43,771 nt of DNA, taken from the NCBI RefSeq assembly GCF_905207245.1, contig NZ_CAJLKP010000052.1, positions 1 through 43,771 of the forward strand. Direction: 5' to 3'. The notes beneath the pieces are model-generated. The model saw only the letters and a list, made by a program, of their open reading frames with translations, had not been told where the DNA came from and made no database searches. This DNA is from an uncultured Bacteroides sp. Lineage in GTDB: Bacteria; Bacteroidota; Bacteroidia; Bacteroidales; Bacteroidaceae. This document shows, piece after piece, positions 15,382 to 23,769 of the stretch. Position numbers and translations under genes: made by a program. Position 1 is the first letter of the stretch. Every line of letters starts with the position of its first letter.

Positions 15382-17718
15382 TTACTTATTCGGAGTATCC
15401 CATTTCTTCGTATCCATGCAAGTTACATTCAATGTCTGATTACCCGTCTGGATGCGGAAATCCCCCTTCTCCAGTATCCACTTGCCGTCATAACCGACAA
15501 AGGCAAGGTCGGAGGCTTTCACTTTCAGAGTAACAGTTCTGGTTTCACCCGGTCTCAGTTCCACCTTCTCAAAGGCACGCAGGCGACGTACATCGGGAGT
15601 CAGGGAAGCTATCAGGTCGCTGCTGAACAACAGGACGCTCTCTTTGCCGATGCGATTGCCCGTATTCTTCACGTCAACGGTGAAAGTCAGCACATCGTCG
15701 GCAGTGAAGTCCGGCTTATCCACTTTGAGGTTGCTGTATGCATAGGAAGTGTAGCTCAGTCCGTAGCCAAATGCCCACTGCACGGACATCACTGCATCAT
15801 AATCATAAGCGCCTTGCATCTTTTCGAGGTCTTCACAAGGTTTATAGTCGTAAGTGAACAGCGAGTTGATGTCTCTCGGATAAGTATATGGCATTTTTCC
15901 GCTGAAGTTAGCGTCGCCGGACAGAAGGTTTGCGAGGGCGTCGCCACCGTAGTTGCCCGGAAGCATGGCGTTAATAACGGCTTTTGCCAATGGTTCTATC
16001 TCGTTGATGATGCGCGGGCGTCCTTCGTTCAGGACAAGGACAATCGGTTTCCCGGTAGTGGCCAATGCTTTCACCAAGTCAAACTGGTTCTTGGAAAGAA
16101 AGAGGTTTGTCAGGTTGCCCGGAGTTTCGCAATAGGAATTCTCGCCGATACAGGCGATGATGTAATCCGCATTAGCGGCGGCAGCTACGGCTTTGTCTAT
16201 TTCAGGAGCGTTTTCTTCCCACCAAGCACCGCCTTGTTTGTAGCTCACACCCGGCTCGTAGATGATGTTGGAAGCGCCGAACTTGTTGGTAAACGATTCG
16301 AGAATAGTGTTATAGTCTGCAGCACATTCGTCAGCTTTATCACCTTGCCAGGAATAAGACCAGCCACCGTTGAGCGTGCGCATGGAGTTGGCGTTAGGGC
16401 CGGTAATCAATAACTTCTTGCCGGGGAGCAGAGGCAGGATTCCATCTGTGTTTTTCAGCAGTACCAAAGATTCTTCAGCAGCCTGCAAAGCGGCGGCAGC
16501 GTGTTCCTTGCCACCGAACAGGGGGAAATCTTTATGATTATAAGCAGGTGTATCAAATAAACCCAAACGATACTTCATGCGCAATACACGGCGCACAGCA
16601 TCGTCAATGCGGCTCATAGGCACTTCACCTTCATCCACCAACTCTTTCAGGTAGGTGCAGAAACTCCACTCGTAGGGAACCATGGACATGTCGATACCTG
16701 CATTGATGGCAATTTTGATGGCTTCCTTCTTGCTGGAGGCAATCTTATCGCGGGTATAAAGGTTATTAATGTCCGCCCAGTCTGTCACAATCAGTCCATC
16801 CCAGTTCAGGTCTTCTTTCAACCATTGCGTCAACAGTTCGTAGTTGGCGTGGAAAGGGAGACCATTGTTCATGGCAGAGTTCACCATGACAGATAGAGCA
16901 CCCGCCTTAATGCCTTCGAGGAAGGGGGCAAAATGCTTCTCGCGCATGTCCTGCACGGTGATAGAGGAAGGGGTGCGGTCTTTTCCCGAAACCGGAACAC
17001 CGTAACCCATGTAATGCTTGATACATGCGGCTACATGCTGCTTTCCTATATTATTAGGGTCTACGCCCTGAAAACCGAGAACGGACTCGCGTCCCATTTC
17101 AGCGTTCACAAAGCAATCTTCGCCATAGTTCTCCCAATGGCGGGGCCAACGGGCATCACGGGCCAGGTCGAGCACCGGGGCATAAGTCCAGGGGATACTT
17201 CCGGCTTTGGTTTCATAGGCGGAAATGCGGGAACCTTCGCGCACCAGTTCACGATTGAAGGTAGCTGCCATGTTGATGCCTTGCGGGAAGAAAGTTCCGC
17301 CCAGTGTATAGGTGGTGCCATGTATTTGGTCTACACCATAAATGCAGGGAATACCCATCACTTGCATGGATTTATCTTGTATCTTCCTGATGATTTCTTC
17401 CCATTTCTCTTTGGACTGGGCAACGCCTTGGGGAACATTCAGGATAGAACCTACCTTATACTTGCCGATGACGGTATCCAGCAGGGCGTCGTCTATCTGG
17501 AACTCTTTAGAGGGGCTATCACGCTTCGTAATAACGTCGATGGTAAGCTCCGTCATCTGACCGATTTTCTCTTCAAGGGTCATCTTCTTGAGCAAGTCTT
17601 CCACTTTCTGTTCTATCTTTTCGTCTCTGGGAATGGCGGGCGCTACGGAAGTCTGCGCCGTGGCGGTGGTTAACACAAGCCCGGACAGGGCAAAGGATAA
17701 GATTAATTTTCTATTCAT
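15382..17718 (-). CDS. Secreted GH3 family beta-glycosidase (BglX-like)
   Basis: This 778-aa enzyme has an N-terminal signal peptide (KLILSFALSGLVLTTATAQ), so it acts in the periplasm. The GH3 N-terminal barrel includes GIPCIYGVDQIHGTTY, the KHYMGYG motif and GLIVTDWAD, whose Asp is the predicted nucleophile (near 315). The C-terminal sandwich domain and a fibronectin type III-like domain (FTVDVKNTGNRIGKESVLLF, about 680-740) follow. Family activity is release of terminal beta-linked glucose or xylose; the exact sugar cannot be read from sequence. It is the last of three co-directional genes with two esterases, suggesting joint action on a substituted plant glycan. Confidence 0.93.
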   Translation of the reverse strand: MNRKLILSFALSGLVLTTATAQTSVAPAIPRDEKIEQKVEDLLKKMTLEEKIGQMTELTIDVITKRDSPSKEFQIDDALLDTVIGKYKVGSILNVPQGVAQSKEKWEEIIRKIQDKSMQVMGIPCIYGVDQIHGTTYTLGGTFFPQGINMAATFNRELVREGSRISAYETKAGSIPWTYAPVLDLARDARWPRHWENYGEDCFVNAEMGRESVLGFQGVDPNNIGKQHVAACIKHYMGYGVPVSGKDRTPSSITVQDMREKHFAPFLEGIKAGALSVMVNSAMNNGLPFHANYELLTQWLKEDLNWDGLIVTDWADINNLYTRDKIASSKKEAIKIAINAGIDMSMVPYEWSFCTYLKELVDEGEVPMSRIDDAVRRVLRMKYRLGLFDTPAYNHKDFPLFGGKEHAAAALQAAEESLVLLKNTDGILPLLPGKKLLITGPNANSMRTLNGGWSYSWQGDKADECAADYNTILESFTNKFGASNIIYEPGVSYKQGGAWWEENAPEIDKAVAAAANADYIIACIGENSYCETPGNLTNLFLSKNQFDLVKALATTGKPIVLVLNEGRPRIINEIEPLAKAVINAMLPGNYGGDALANLLSGDANFSGKMPYTYPRDINSLFTYDYKPCEDLEKMQGAYDYDAVMSVQWAFGYGLSYTSYAYSNLKVDKPDFTADDVLTFTVDVKNTGNRIGKESVLLFSSDLIASLTPDVRRLRAFEKVELRPGETRTVTLKVKASDLAFVGYDGKWILEKGDFRIQTGNQTLNVTCMDTKKWDTPNK

Positions 17719-17809
17719 GGTTTTGATATTGTTTTTATGCAGATTAAAAGCATTGCACAGTTATCTGCGGTGTTATTTTTGGGGGTATTATTTGATTAAG
17801 GTATTCTTA

Positions 17810-19000
17810 TTAAAAAAGCAGTGGAGCAAATTCGCTCAGATAGATGCGCCAGTTCTTCCAGATATGTCCTTCATCGGTTTCGTAATAGGTATATTTATAT
17901 CCATTCTCATCCAGTAGTTTGCGAAAATCCTCATTCGCTTTATAAAGGAAATCTGTCTTTCCGATAGCTATCCAGTAAAGAGACGGCTTCTTGGCAAACT
18001 GTGTTTTCAACTTACCTTCCAAGTCTTCATATATCGGGGAAGCAACATTCTTGTTCGGCAAAATAGCAGCAGAGAACAAGCCTACATAATTGAACATATC
18101 GGGATATTGTTTGGAAATGTGCAAAGCGTGAAAACCACCCATAGACAGTCCGGCAATGGCGCGACCGGATTTATTCTTAATAGTACGATAGTTCTTATCC
18201 ACGAATTTCACCACATCCGGGAATGCCTGTTCAAAAGAACCTTCCATTGTTTTAGGTAGTTGCATGGAAGGAGGCATCATACCGAGGGAAGATTCACCCG
18301 GAGCAGCTTCCTGCGAAGCATTGCCATTCGTCATCACCACAATCATGGGCTTTGCTTTGCCTTGCGCAATCAGGTTGTCCAGTATCTGCGCGGTGCGGCC
18401 AAGAGAAATCCAGGCCTCCTCGTCACCACCCATACCGTGCAGAAGATAGAACACGGGATAGCGTTTACCGTCGGTTTCATAGCCAGCGGGAGTATAGACT
18501 GTCATGCGGCGTTCCATACCGAGGGTCGGGCTATTGTACCAAGTGCGGGATACCGTGCCATGAGGTACTTGGTTTACTTTATATAAATCGGCACGGTCAC
18601 CACCAATGATGAATACATTGGTAAGGGTGGCCACGTCACGTATCAGATAAATATTGGCAGGGTCGTTCATCCGCAGGCCGTCCACAATAAAAGAGTAGCT
18701 GTAGAGTTCGGGCTTCAACGGTTCGGGAGTGGTGTATTCCCATACGCCATCTTTACCTTCAGTCAAATCCACAATTCCCGGAATCTCATATTCCCCGTTA
18801 GGCATCTTTACTTTTTGTTTCGGCAGGAAATCACCTGTGATTTGTACTTTCACCGCTTTCGGTGCTCTCAAGCGAAATAGAACGGTGTTATTGTCATATA
18901 TTTCGGGAGATACGAGTGGCCCGATTCCCCAAAGGGCCTCTTGAGCGAAGGTCGCTACACACATCAACAAAGCGACAGCTAAAATTGTAAATCTTTTCAT
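17810..19000 (-). CDS. Secreted CE1-like esterase with N-terminal E-set (CBM48-like) domain
   Basis: This 396-aa protein has a signal peptide (FTILAVALLMCVATFAQ). Residues about 25-120 form an E-set/CBM48-like domain (FRLRAPKAVKVQITGDF, then YSYSFIVDGLRMNDPAN). The alpha/beta-hydrolase domain follows with YLLHGMGGDEEAW, nucleophile motif GLSMGGF, acid candidate Asp in GKTDFLY, and catalytic His in DEGHIWKNW. This layout is that of Bacteroides feruloyl or acetyl xylan esterases. It lies 30 bp after the second esterase and 91 bp before the GH3 gene. Substrate is inferred from architecture only. Confidence 0.88.
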   Translation of the reverse strand: MKRFTILAVALLMCVATFAQEALWGIGPLVSPEIYDNNTVLFRLRAPKAVKVQITGDFLPKQKVKMPNGEYEIPGIVDLTEGKDGVWEYTTPEPLKPELYSYSFIVDGLRMNDPANIYLIRDVATLTNVFIIGGDRADLYKVNQVPHGTVSRTWYNSPTLGMERRMTVYTPAGYETDGKRYPVFYLLHGMGGDEEAWISLGRTAQILDNLIAQGKAKPMIVVMTNGNASQEAAPGESSLGMMPPSMQLPKTMEGSFEQAFPDVVKFVDKNYRTIKNKSGRAIAGLSMGGFHALHISKQYPDMFNYVGLFSAAILPNKNVASPIYEDLEGKLKTQFAKKPSLYWIAIGKTDFLYKANEDFRKLLDENGYKYTYYETDEGHIWKNWRIYLSEFAPLLF

Positions 19001-19030
19001 AATAGTATATATTATAAGGTATTAGCCATG

Positions 19031-19867
19031 TTATTTCTTCACCGTTTTATCCGGGCAATGTTCACGGATATAATTTATAATCAGGAAGCAGGCAGGTTCG
19101 AGCACCGTGCCATGATTGAAACCTTGCAATTCATATAAAGTAATTTGCTTATTTCCTATATTCTTCAATACGGAAGCAAGCAGGGCATTCTCTTCCCAAC
19201 GGTCGGCCATTTCCAGATTGCGGTCACCGGTAATCAATATAATAGGAGAAGTATCTTTGCGTACACGGTTCACGGGGGCGTATTCATCTATGATAGGAAT
19301 ACCATTCGGCAATCCGCGTTCCTTGCGAATGGTGAAATGAGTAACCGTTTGTCCGCTTATCGGGAGGTAAGCCGCCACTTTATCTGCATCGGCTCCATAA
19401 GTCTCCATGTATTTTTTGTCCATAGCCAGCATCAATGAGAGATAGCCTCCGGCAGAATGACCGGAAACGAATATCTTGTCTTTACTGCCGCCATACTCTT
19501 CTATATGGTTAAACGCCCATGCCACAGCGGCGGCGGCATCCTCAATATAAGCAGGATTCTTGGCTTTAGGACTCAGGCGATAGTTCACCGCCACAACAGC
19601 AAATCCTCTGTTCATAAGTTCCTGGGGGATATGCTTATTGCCTCCTTCCAGTCCACCGCCGTGAAACCAGACGATAGTTGGGAAATCTTTTTTGTCAGCC
19701 GGATAGTAAACATCCAGTTTACAGCGCTCTTTCCGGTAAGCATCCATCTCGGAATCGGGAACATAGAGCAGGTCTTTTTCTGTTTTATACAAGTCTTGTG
19801 CATGCAAGGCAATCATGCAGAATAATAGTAACAGAAAGAGGGCTTTTCTCTTCATGATATTCTTCAT
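19031..19867 (-). CDS. Secreted alpha/beta-hydrolase esterase (BD-FAE/lipase-like)
   Basis: This 278-aa protein has a signal peptide (KALFLLLLFCMIALHAQ). The oxyanion-hole motif is FHGGGLEGG, the nucleophile elbow is VSGHSAGGYLSL, the acid is likely Asp in ITGDRNLEM, and the His is in QGFNHGTV. The HGGG motif places it with hormone-sensitive-lipase-like carboxylesterases that remove acyl groups from sugars. The ATG at 19867 is used; a second ATG four codons in would also give a signal peptide. It leads the small esterase-GH3 cluster. Confidence 0.87.
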   Translation of the reverse strand: MKNIMKRKALFLLLLFCMIALHAQDLYKTEKDLLYVPDSEMDAYRKERCKLDVYYPADKKDFPTIVWFHGGGLEGGNKHIPQELMNRGFAVVAVNYRLSPKAKNPAYIEDAAAAVAWAFNHIEEYGGSKDKIFVSGHSAGGYLSLMLAMDKKYMETYGADADKVAAYLPISGQTVTHFTIRKERGLPNGIPIIDEYAPVNRVRKDTSPIILITGDRNLEMADRWEENALLASVLKNIGNKQITLYELQGFNHGTVLEPACFLIINYIREHCPDKTVKK

Positions 19868-20216
19868 CTAAAGTTTTTCTGTTGCAATATTAGGCAAATA
19901 ATCTCAAAGGGCCGCTTCTTAGTTGTTGAAAAGTTTATTGGTATGTTCAATTTTATTAGCATAGAACTATATCCGCATCATACTTATTCTGAACTTATAT
20001 GACTTACATCAACAGAGAAAACATTCTCCAGTTCCATAGTAAGTTCCTGAGTGCAACCAGGAAAAACAAACTTCACTAAAGAAATGGCATCAAAGTAACG
20101 GCATACGTTACCGGATAAAGTATTTTTTCCGTTTCTCAGGCATTAAGTCGCAGAAAGTATTGCCCCATATAGCATTTATTCGTTACATTTGTACCATTCT
20201 TAAAACTTCAACCTTT
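19868..20216. other. 349-bp divergent intergenic region
   Basis: The region separates the minus-strand esterase cluster from the plus-strand gene at 20217, so it must hold both promoters. A perfect inverted repeat, GTAACG-N5-CGTTAC (20095-20111), is a possible operator. A -7 box for the plus gene is at 20184-20191. A frame on the minus strand (about 19984-20142) has no stop but also no start codon. No other structure stands out. Confidence 0.5.
20160..20191 (+). promoter_or_regulatory. -33/-7-like promoter before the 20217 gene
   Basis: TTG (20160-20162), 21 bp, then TACATTTG (20184-20191), which fits TAnnTTTG. The leader to the ATG at 20217 would be about 20 nt. The box lies within the in-frame extension that begins at 20160, so it decides for the start at 20217. 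Confidence 0.55.
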
Positions 20217-20615
20217 ATGGCACATCATCTGAATACCAACAAACAGTTTATGATAGGCAATGGCATCCTGGCTTTTGCAGTTATCTTCATAGTCGTTATC
20301 TTCATCTATATGAGCTTGCGCCTGCAAAAGCAAAAGGATGAAGACCGCAACTTTATTGAGACATACACCATTACCCTGACGAAAGGCTTTACAGGAGACT
20401 CCCTGTCTCTGCTGATTAACGACAGTGTGCTGGTAAACAAAAAAATAGCCGAAGAACCTTTCAGTATCGATGTGAAACGCTTTGCAGAACAGAGCGCACT
20501 ATTCATTGTAGACAATGAAACAGAAGAATTATCCCTGTTCGAACTAAGCGAAAAAGGCGGCAACTACCGGTTTGAGAAAGAAAACGGAGAAGTGAAGCAG
20601 TTGTCACAGAAATAA
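20217..20615 (+). CDS. Small hypothetical single-pass membrane protein
   Basis: A 132-aa protein that I do not recognise. A short polar N-terminus is followed by one membrane helix at about 12-33 (MIGNGILAFAVIFIVVIFIYMSL). A linker rich in Lys, Gln and Asp leads to a small domain (45-130). The domain has predicted beta-strands (TITLTKGFTGDSLSLLINDSVLVNKKI) and a charged C-terminus, most likely in the periplasm. It is flanked by the divergent esterase cluster and the convergent metallopeptidase. A long palindrome 41 bp beyond its stop may terminate it. Confidence 0.7.
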   Translation: MAHHLNTNKQFMIGNGILAFAVIFIVVIFIYMSLRLQKQKDEDRNFIETYTITLTKGFTGDSLSLLINDSVLVNKKIAEEPFSIDVKRFAEQSALFIVDNETEELSLFELSEKGGNYRFEKENGEVKQLSQK

Positions 20616-20656
20616 TTCCAGAGTTATATAACTCATCATACTAAAAAAAGATATTC

Positions 20657-20707
20657 ATACCCGTTGACAGAATTGATTCGTTACGAACTAATTCCGTCAA
20701 CGGGTAT
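20657..20707. terminator. 51-bp palindrome between convergent genes, possible bidirectional terminator
   Basis: The sequence is an almost complete palindrome centred on 20682: ATACCCGTTGAC pairs with GTCAACGGGTAT, then one mismatch, GAATT with AATTC, two mismatches, and TTCG with CGAA around a 3-nt loop. Read on the minus strand it is followed after a few bases by a T-run (complement of 20643-20649); on the plus strand no T-run follows. It lies between convergent genes. Confidence 0.6.
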
Positions 20708-20770
20708 AATCATATAAAACAGCCACCAACTTTCTTCCACCTCGTACCATGTTTTCAATTATTTCTCATT

Positions 20771-20843
20771 TACTCCCCACCTTCTCCCTTGTCTATAGGA
20801 AGGAGAAGGTAAGGAGTAGGTAGGGAGTAAGTAAGGAGAAGGT
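20771..20843. repeat. 11-bp tandem repeats and hairpin (metallopeptidase 3' end)
   Basis: Four 11-bp units run without gaps from 20798 to 20841: GGAAGGAGAAG, GTAAGGAGTAG, GTAGGGAGTAA, GTAAGGAGAAG. The preceding segment (20771-20789, TTACTCCCCACCTTCTCCC) is complementary to them and would form a hairpin. It lies 24 bp beyond the metallopeptidase stop. There is no conserved tip. Confidence 0.75.
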
Positions 20844-20867
20844 GCAATGTAAACCCGTTGCCTGACA

Positions 20868-21599
20868 TCAGAATTCCGTGCGATATTGCCTCAGTTCATT
20901 CCGTAAGATTTGTGCTTTTCCCTCGGTCAGTTTATCAAGGAGCGCCCAGAAGCGTTCTCCATGATTCATTTCGCGGGTATGGGTCAGTTCGTGCAACAGC
21001 ACATAGTCTATCAGATGCTTCGGAAGCAGTATCAGATAATAAGACAGATTTATGCTGCGACGTGCCGAGCAACTGCCCCAACGACCGTTACTGGAATTGA
21101 TTTTTACACTCTGATAAGGCAGGTTATGTTGCTGCGAAAGCATATAGAGGCGTGGCGGAAGAATGATTTTTGCATTACGCCGCAAAGCCTCTTCAACAAC
21201 TTTACGCAACCACTTCTGTAGTCCTTCATCGGCAAAGTCCGCATCCGGCGGACAGATTATCTGCATCTCCCCCAACTCCGAACGCGACAAGAAGCGTTCG
21301 CGCTGTCCGCTTACAAGACTTAGCTTGAAGAACTCCGTATCTATCCGGAAGTTCAAGTCTATCAAAGGACGGGTATGTTTCTGCCGGGCCACTCTCAGAC
21401 GGGGACGCAACTGCTCTATGGCATTCCTTACCTCGGTAAGCGTTGTTCCGGGTGGTACGGTCACGTAAATAGCATCTTCCCGCGTGCGAAAAGTCAAACG
21501 ACGTGCACGGGTATTCGCCCGAATCAACAAGCGTCCAAGTTCCTTATCTTCCAATATCTTTTCCAAAGCAATAAAACCTCCTGATGAATAAACAGACAA
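20868..21599 (-). CDS. YgjP/SprT-like (DUF45, M48-type) zinc metallopeptidase
   Basis: This 243-aa protein has the DUF45 pattern. A beta-rich N-terminal half begins ANTRARRLTFRTREDAIYVTVPPG. NGRWGSCSARRSINLSYYLILLP follows near 170-195, then the zinc site HELTHTREMNHGERFW near 205-220, where two His plus the later His bind metal and Glu is catalytic. There is no signal peptide, so it should be cytoplasmic. The start is a TTG, since no ATG lies near the N-terminus and the preceding frame gives none. Family function is poorly known; in some bacteria the gene sits by restriction genes, which is not the case here. Confidence 0.88.
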   Translation of the reverse strand: MSVYSSGGFIALEKILEDKELGRLLIRANTRARRLTFRTREDAIYVTVPPGTTLTEVRNAIEQLRPRLRVARQKHTRPLIDLNFRIDTEFFKLSLVSGQRERFLSRSELGEMQIICPPDADFADEGLQKWLRKVVEEALRRNAKIILPPRLYMLSQQHNLPYQSVKINSSNGRWGSCSARRSINLSYYLILLPKHLIDYVLLHELTHTREMNHGERFWALLDKLTEGKAQILRNELRQYRTEF

Positions 21600-21646
21600 A
21601 TGAACAAAATATCACCCGAATATACAAATGATTGGACAACCAAAAA

Positions 21647-21660
21647 CGGACAAGTGTCCG
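21647..21660. promoter_or_regulatory. Inverted repeat CGGACA-AG-TGTCCG, possible operator
   Basis: A perfect 6-bp dyad with a 2-bp centre lies about 50 bp upstream of the metallopeptidase start and 180 bp before the DUF2807 gene. It could bind a regulator of either divergent gene. Evidence is the symmetry alone. Confidence 0.3.
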
Positions 21661-21788
21661 ATAATGAACACATACCAAAAAACGACAAATCCTAATTATC
21701 AGCATCTTACGAATTTGGCACGAATGTTGATTTATAAAATACGACCGGATGTTACTGAAAAAGTTTCTAAAAAAAAGCGGCAACAGCA

Positions 21789-21815
21789 TGCAACCTTTTT
21801 TAAGCAACATACGTC
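21789..21815 (+). promoter_or_regulatory. ECF-sigma-type promoter of the DUF2807 gene
   Basis: TGCAAC (21789-21794), 17 bp, then CGTC (21812-21815) followed by TAATAG. The sequence after CGTC is the same as at the YbjQ-gene promoter, and both sites have a T-rich run after TGCAAC. The start would be near 21822, 19 nt before the first ATG at 21841. Confidence 0.6.
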
Positions 21816-21840
21816 TAATAGATAAACAGGAATAATATTA

Positions 21841-22731
21841 ATGAATAATCATAAAATGAAAAAAGTCATGAAAAAGTTAGCAACTCTCATCACATGTATC
21901 TGTTTAATCGTCAGTACAACAGCGTGTTCACAAAGCAAGAACTACAGTTCCGGCAATTGGAGCAGCAAGAAAGTGGTAGCCAGCAATAATTACGTAACGA
22001 AAGACATCAAGGTAGACAACTTCAAAAAAATTAGTGTTGCCGGAAGTTCCGACGTTATATTCACCCAGAAATCAGGGCGCCCCGATGTAGAAGTTTACAC
22101 TTCGGATAACATTGTGGACTTACTGGACATCAAGGTAAAGGATAACACATTATATATAGGTTTCAAGAAGGACGTAAATGTATCTTATAAGAAACTTGAA
22201 GTACGCGTTTCCGCCGAAACTCTGAACGGGATTTCTGTTGCCGGCTCAGGAGATATCTTCCTGAAAAACGGTCTTCAGACCAATGACAATTTATCAATCA
22301 ATATTGCCGGGTCAGGAGATGTCAAAGGCAGTGGCATCAAATGCAATGATATGAAAGTGTCTGTAGCAGGAGCGGGCGATATCAATGCTGATAATATTAC
22401 TTGTAACAACCTGAAAGTATCCGTTGCAGGATCGGGTGACATGGTATTAAGAAATGTAACAGCTACGGGCACGGAAGCAAGTGTGGCCGGTTCAGGCTCG
22501 GCAACTATTACCGGTACAACCCAAACAGCTACTTACAGCGTAGCCGGATCAGGTGATTTACTTACAGAAGGTTACGAGGCTCAACGCGTTACTGCCAGTG
22601 TAGCAGGCTCGGGCAGCATCAAATGTTTCGCAACCGAGTTCCTGAAAGCACGCACCAGCGGCAGCGGAAAGATAGGCTACAAAGGAAATCCGGAACTGGA
22701 TTACCCGAAGAAGAGCTTGTACAAACTTTAA
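21841..22731 (+). CDS. Head GIN / DUF2807 beta-helix protein, exported
   Basis: This 296-aa protein begins with a signal sequence (MKKLATLITCICLIVSTTACSQ); the Cys could be lipidated, but the lipobox is imperfect. The body is a DUF2807 right-handed beta-helix: the phrase VAGSGD or close variants (VAGAGD, VAGSGS) recurs roughly every 18-22 residues from about 115 to 265. Such proteins are common in Bacteroidota cell envelopes and their function is not known. In-frame ATGs at 21841, 21856 and 21868 are all possible; 21841 is used. The ECF-type promoter upstream suggests envelope-stress control, and a good terminator follows. Confidence 0.9.
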   Translation: MNNHKMKKVMKKLATLITCICLIVSTTACSQSKNYSSGNWSSKKVVASNNYVTKDIKVDNFKKISVAGSSDVIFTQKSGRPDVEVYTSDNIVDLLDIKVKDNTLYIGFKKDVNVSYKKLEVRVSAETLNGISVAGSGDIFLKNGLQTNDNLSINIAGSGDVKGSGIKCNDMKVSVAGAGDINADNITCNNLKVSVAGSGDMVLRNVTATGTEASVAGSGSATITGTTQTATYSVAGSGDLLTEGYEAQRVTASVAGSGSIKCFATEFLKARTSGSGKIGYKGNPELDYPKKSLYKL

Positions 22732-22781
22732 AATTCTCTCTTACAACTACTATAAAAAGGATAGTTTAACACACTATGAGG

Positions 22782-22819
22782 CGAAAGGGTTTCCGTGAGG
22801 AAGCCCTTCGTTATTTTTT
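22782..22819 (+). terminator. Rho-independent terminator of the DUF2807 gene
   Basis: CGAAAGGGTTTCC, a GTGA loop, then GGAAGCCCTTCG form a stem with one bulge and one mismatch, followed by TTATTTTTT. It lies 51 bp beyond the stop codon. Confidence 0.8.
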
Positions 22820-22851
22820 ATAAGGCCATCGCATTCGCTCGTAAGTTCAAA

Positions 22852-23493
22852 TTACACAATCACGCCAAATTTATGTTCAAGAAAGGCTCTTAAATATCCC
22901 AGCAAATCTGCCGACAGTTCTAATTGTTCGCCCTTCAACATCTCAAAAGGGAGATAAGTTCTGCCTTCAATCAGATTCCGTCCAACACGCACTGCCAGAA
23001 CAACGCCATGGAGTGAAACACCGAACATACTATCCGGATACTTGGGAATTTCCACACTGAAAAAGTCTACATTCGCATTATACTTAAAAAATTCATGGAT
23101 AGCCTGTATCTTAGGCATTGAAGTATCTTTTAATTCCCGCTCCTTATACCGGTCAAAAAAGTGAGGTGTATAAAAGATATAATACGAAATACCTTTCACG
23201 GCACTAAACACTACTGCATGTAAGCCATCGGATCGATGGTAGCGTAAATACACGAAGTAACTTAATCCGCGTTTCTTATATAAGCTCCAACCTTTACTGA
23301 AAGGTTGTATCACACAACTGTTCTTCCGTTTTGTAACAAACTCTATCGATTTGAAATATATCCGTTTCTCTGAACGGGCTTCTTTCATGATGAACTTCCT
23401 GTATTTTTCCGAAAGCAAGATTTTCATTGTCTTGTCATACAATTCATCTCTCCACTCATTCTGACATTCGTCAGCAATCTGTTGGTGGGTCAT
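22852..23493 (-). CDS. Hypothetical protein, 213 aa
   Basis: I do not recognise this protein. It begins MTHQQIADECQNEW and is soluble, with mixed alpha/beta character. It has a basic first half (KSIEFVTKRKNSCVIQPFSKGW) and an aromatic-rich middle (SYYIFYTPHFFDRYKEREL), a pattern seen in small nuclease-like or DNA-associated proteins, though no catalytic motif is clear. The frame is open to 23568, but a TATCTTTG -7 box at 23540-23533 lies inside the extension, so the ATG at 23493 is used. It stands alone between the DUF2807 gene and the Sus-like locus, convergent with the former. Confidence 0.75.
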   Translation of the reverse strand: MTHQQIADECQNEWRDELYDKTMKILLSEKYRKFIMKEARSEKRIYFKSIEFVTKRKNSCVIQPFSKGWSLYKKRGLSYFVYLRYHRSDGLHAVVFSAVKGISYYIFYTPHFFDRYKERELKDTSMPKIQAIHEFFKYNANVDFFSVEIPKYPDSMFGVSLHGVVLAVRVGRNLIEGRTYLPFEMLKGEQLELSADLLGYLRAFLEHKFGVIV

Positions 23494-23532
23494 TGCAGCT
23501 ACTATCACTTTCGTTTTATTATTGTTATGGCG

Positions 23533-23540
23533 CAAAGATA
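23533..23540 (-). promoter_or_regulatory. -7 box TATCTTTG before the 213-aa gene
   Basis: TATCTTTG on the minus strand (23540-23533) lies 39 bp before the ATG at 23493, giving a leader of about 33 nt. I see no -33 element at standard spacing. Confidence 0.55.
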
Positions 23541-23769
23541 CTAAATAAAGATTTATTATATCTACCATTCCACAAAATGCAAGGGCAACCGCACCAAGTT
23601 TTCAGGATAACTGCACTGAAATTCTCTTCTTTTTTGTCGGGTTATGAATTAATTTCTCAAATGAATCCCCCAAAGCACAAAAAAATAGGGAAACCTCACG
23701 GCCTCCCTATTCGTATTGTTAACTTTAATATTAAATGCAGAGTATATCTCCATTTAATGCCTTTATGCC

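Noticed and set aside
19984..20142. Stop-free minus-strand frame of about 50 codons, possible gene remnant
   Set aside because: It has no start codon at its upstream end. A stop-free run of this length is not rare by chance, and I recognise no family.
20657..20707. Attachment site or insertion-sequence end
   Set aside because: There is no transposase or integrase in the window and no matching second copy at a distance; the palindrome fits a hairpin between convergent genes.
23494..23568. Longer N-terminus for the 213-aa protein
   Set aside because: A TATCTTTG -7 box lies inside this stretch, so transcription should start after it.
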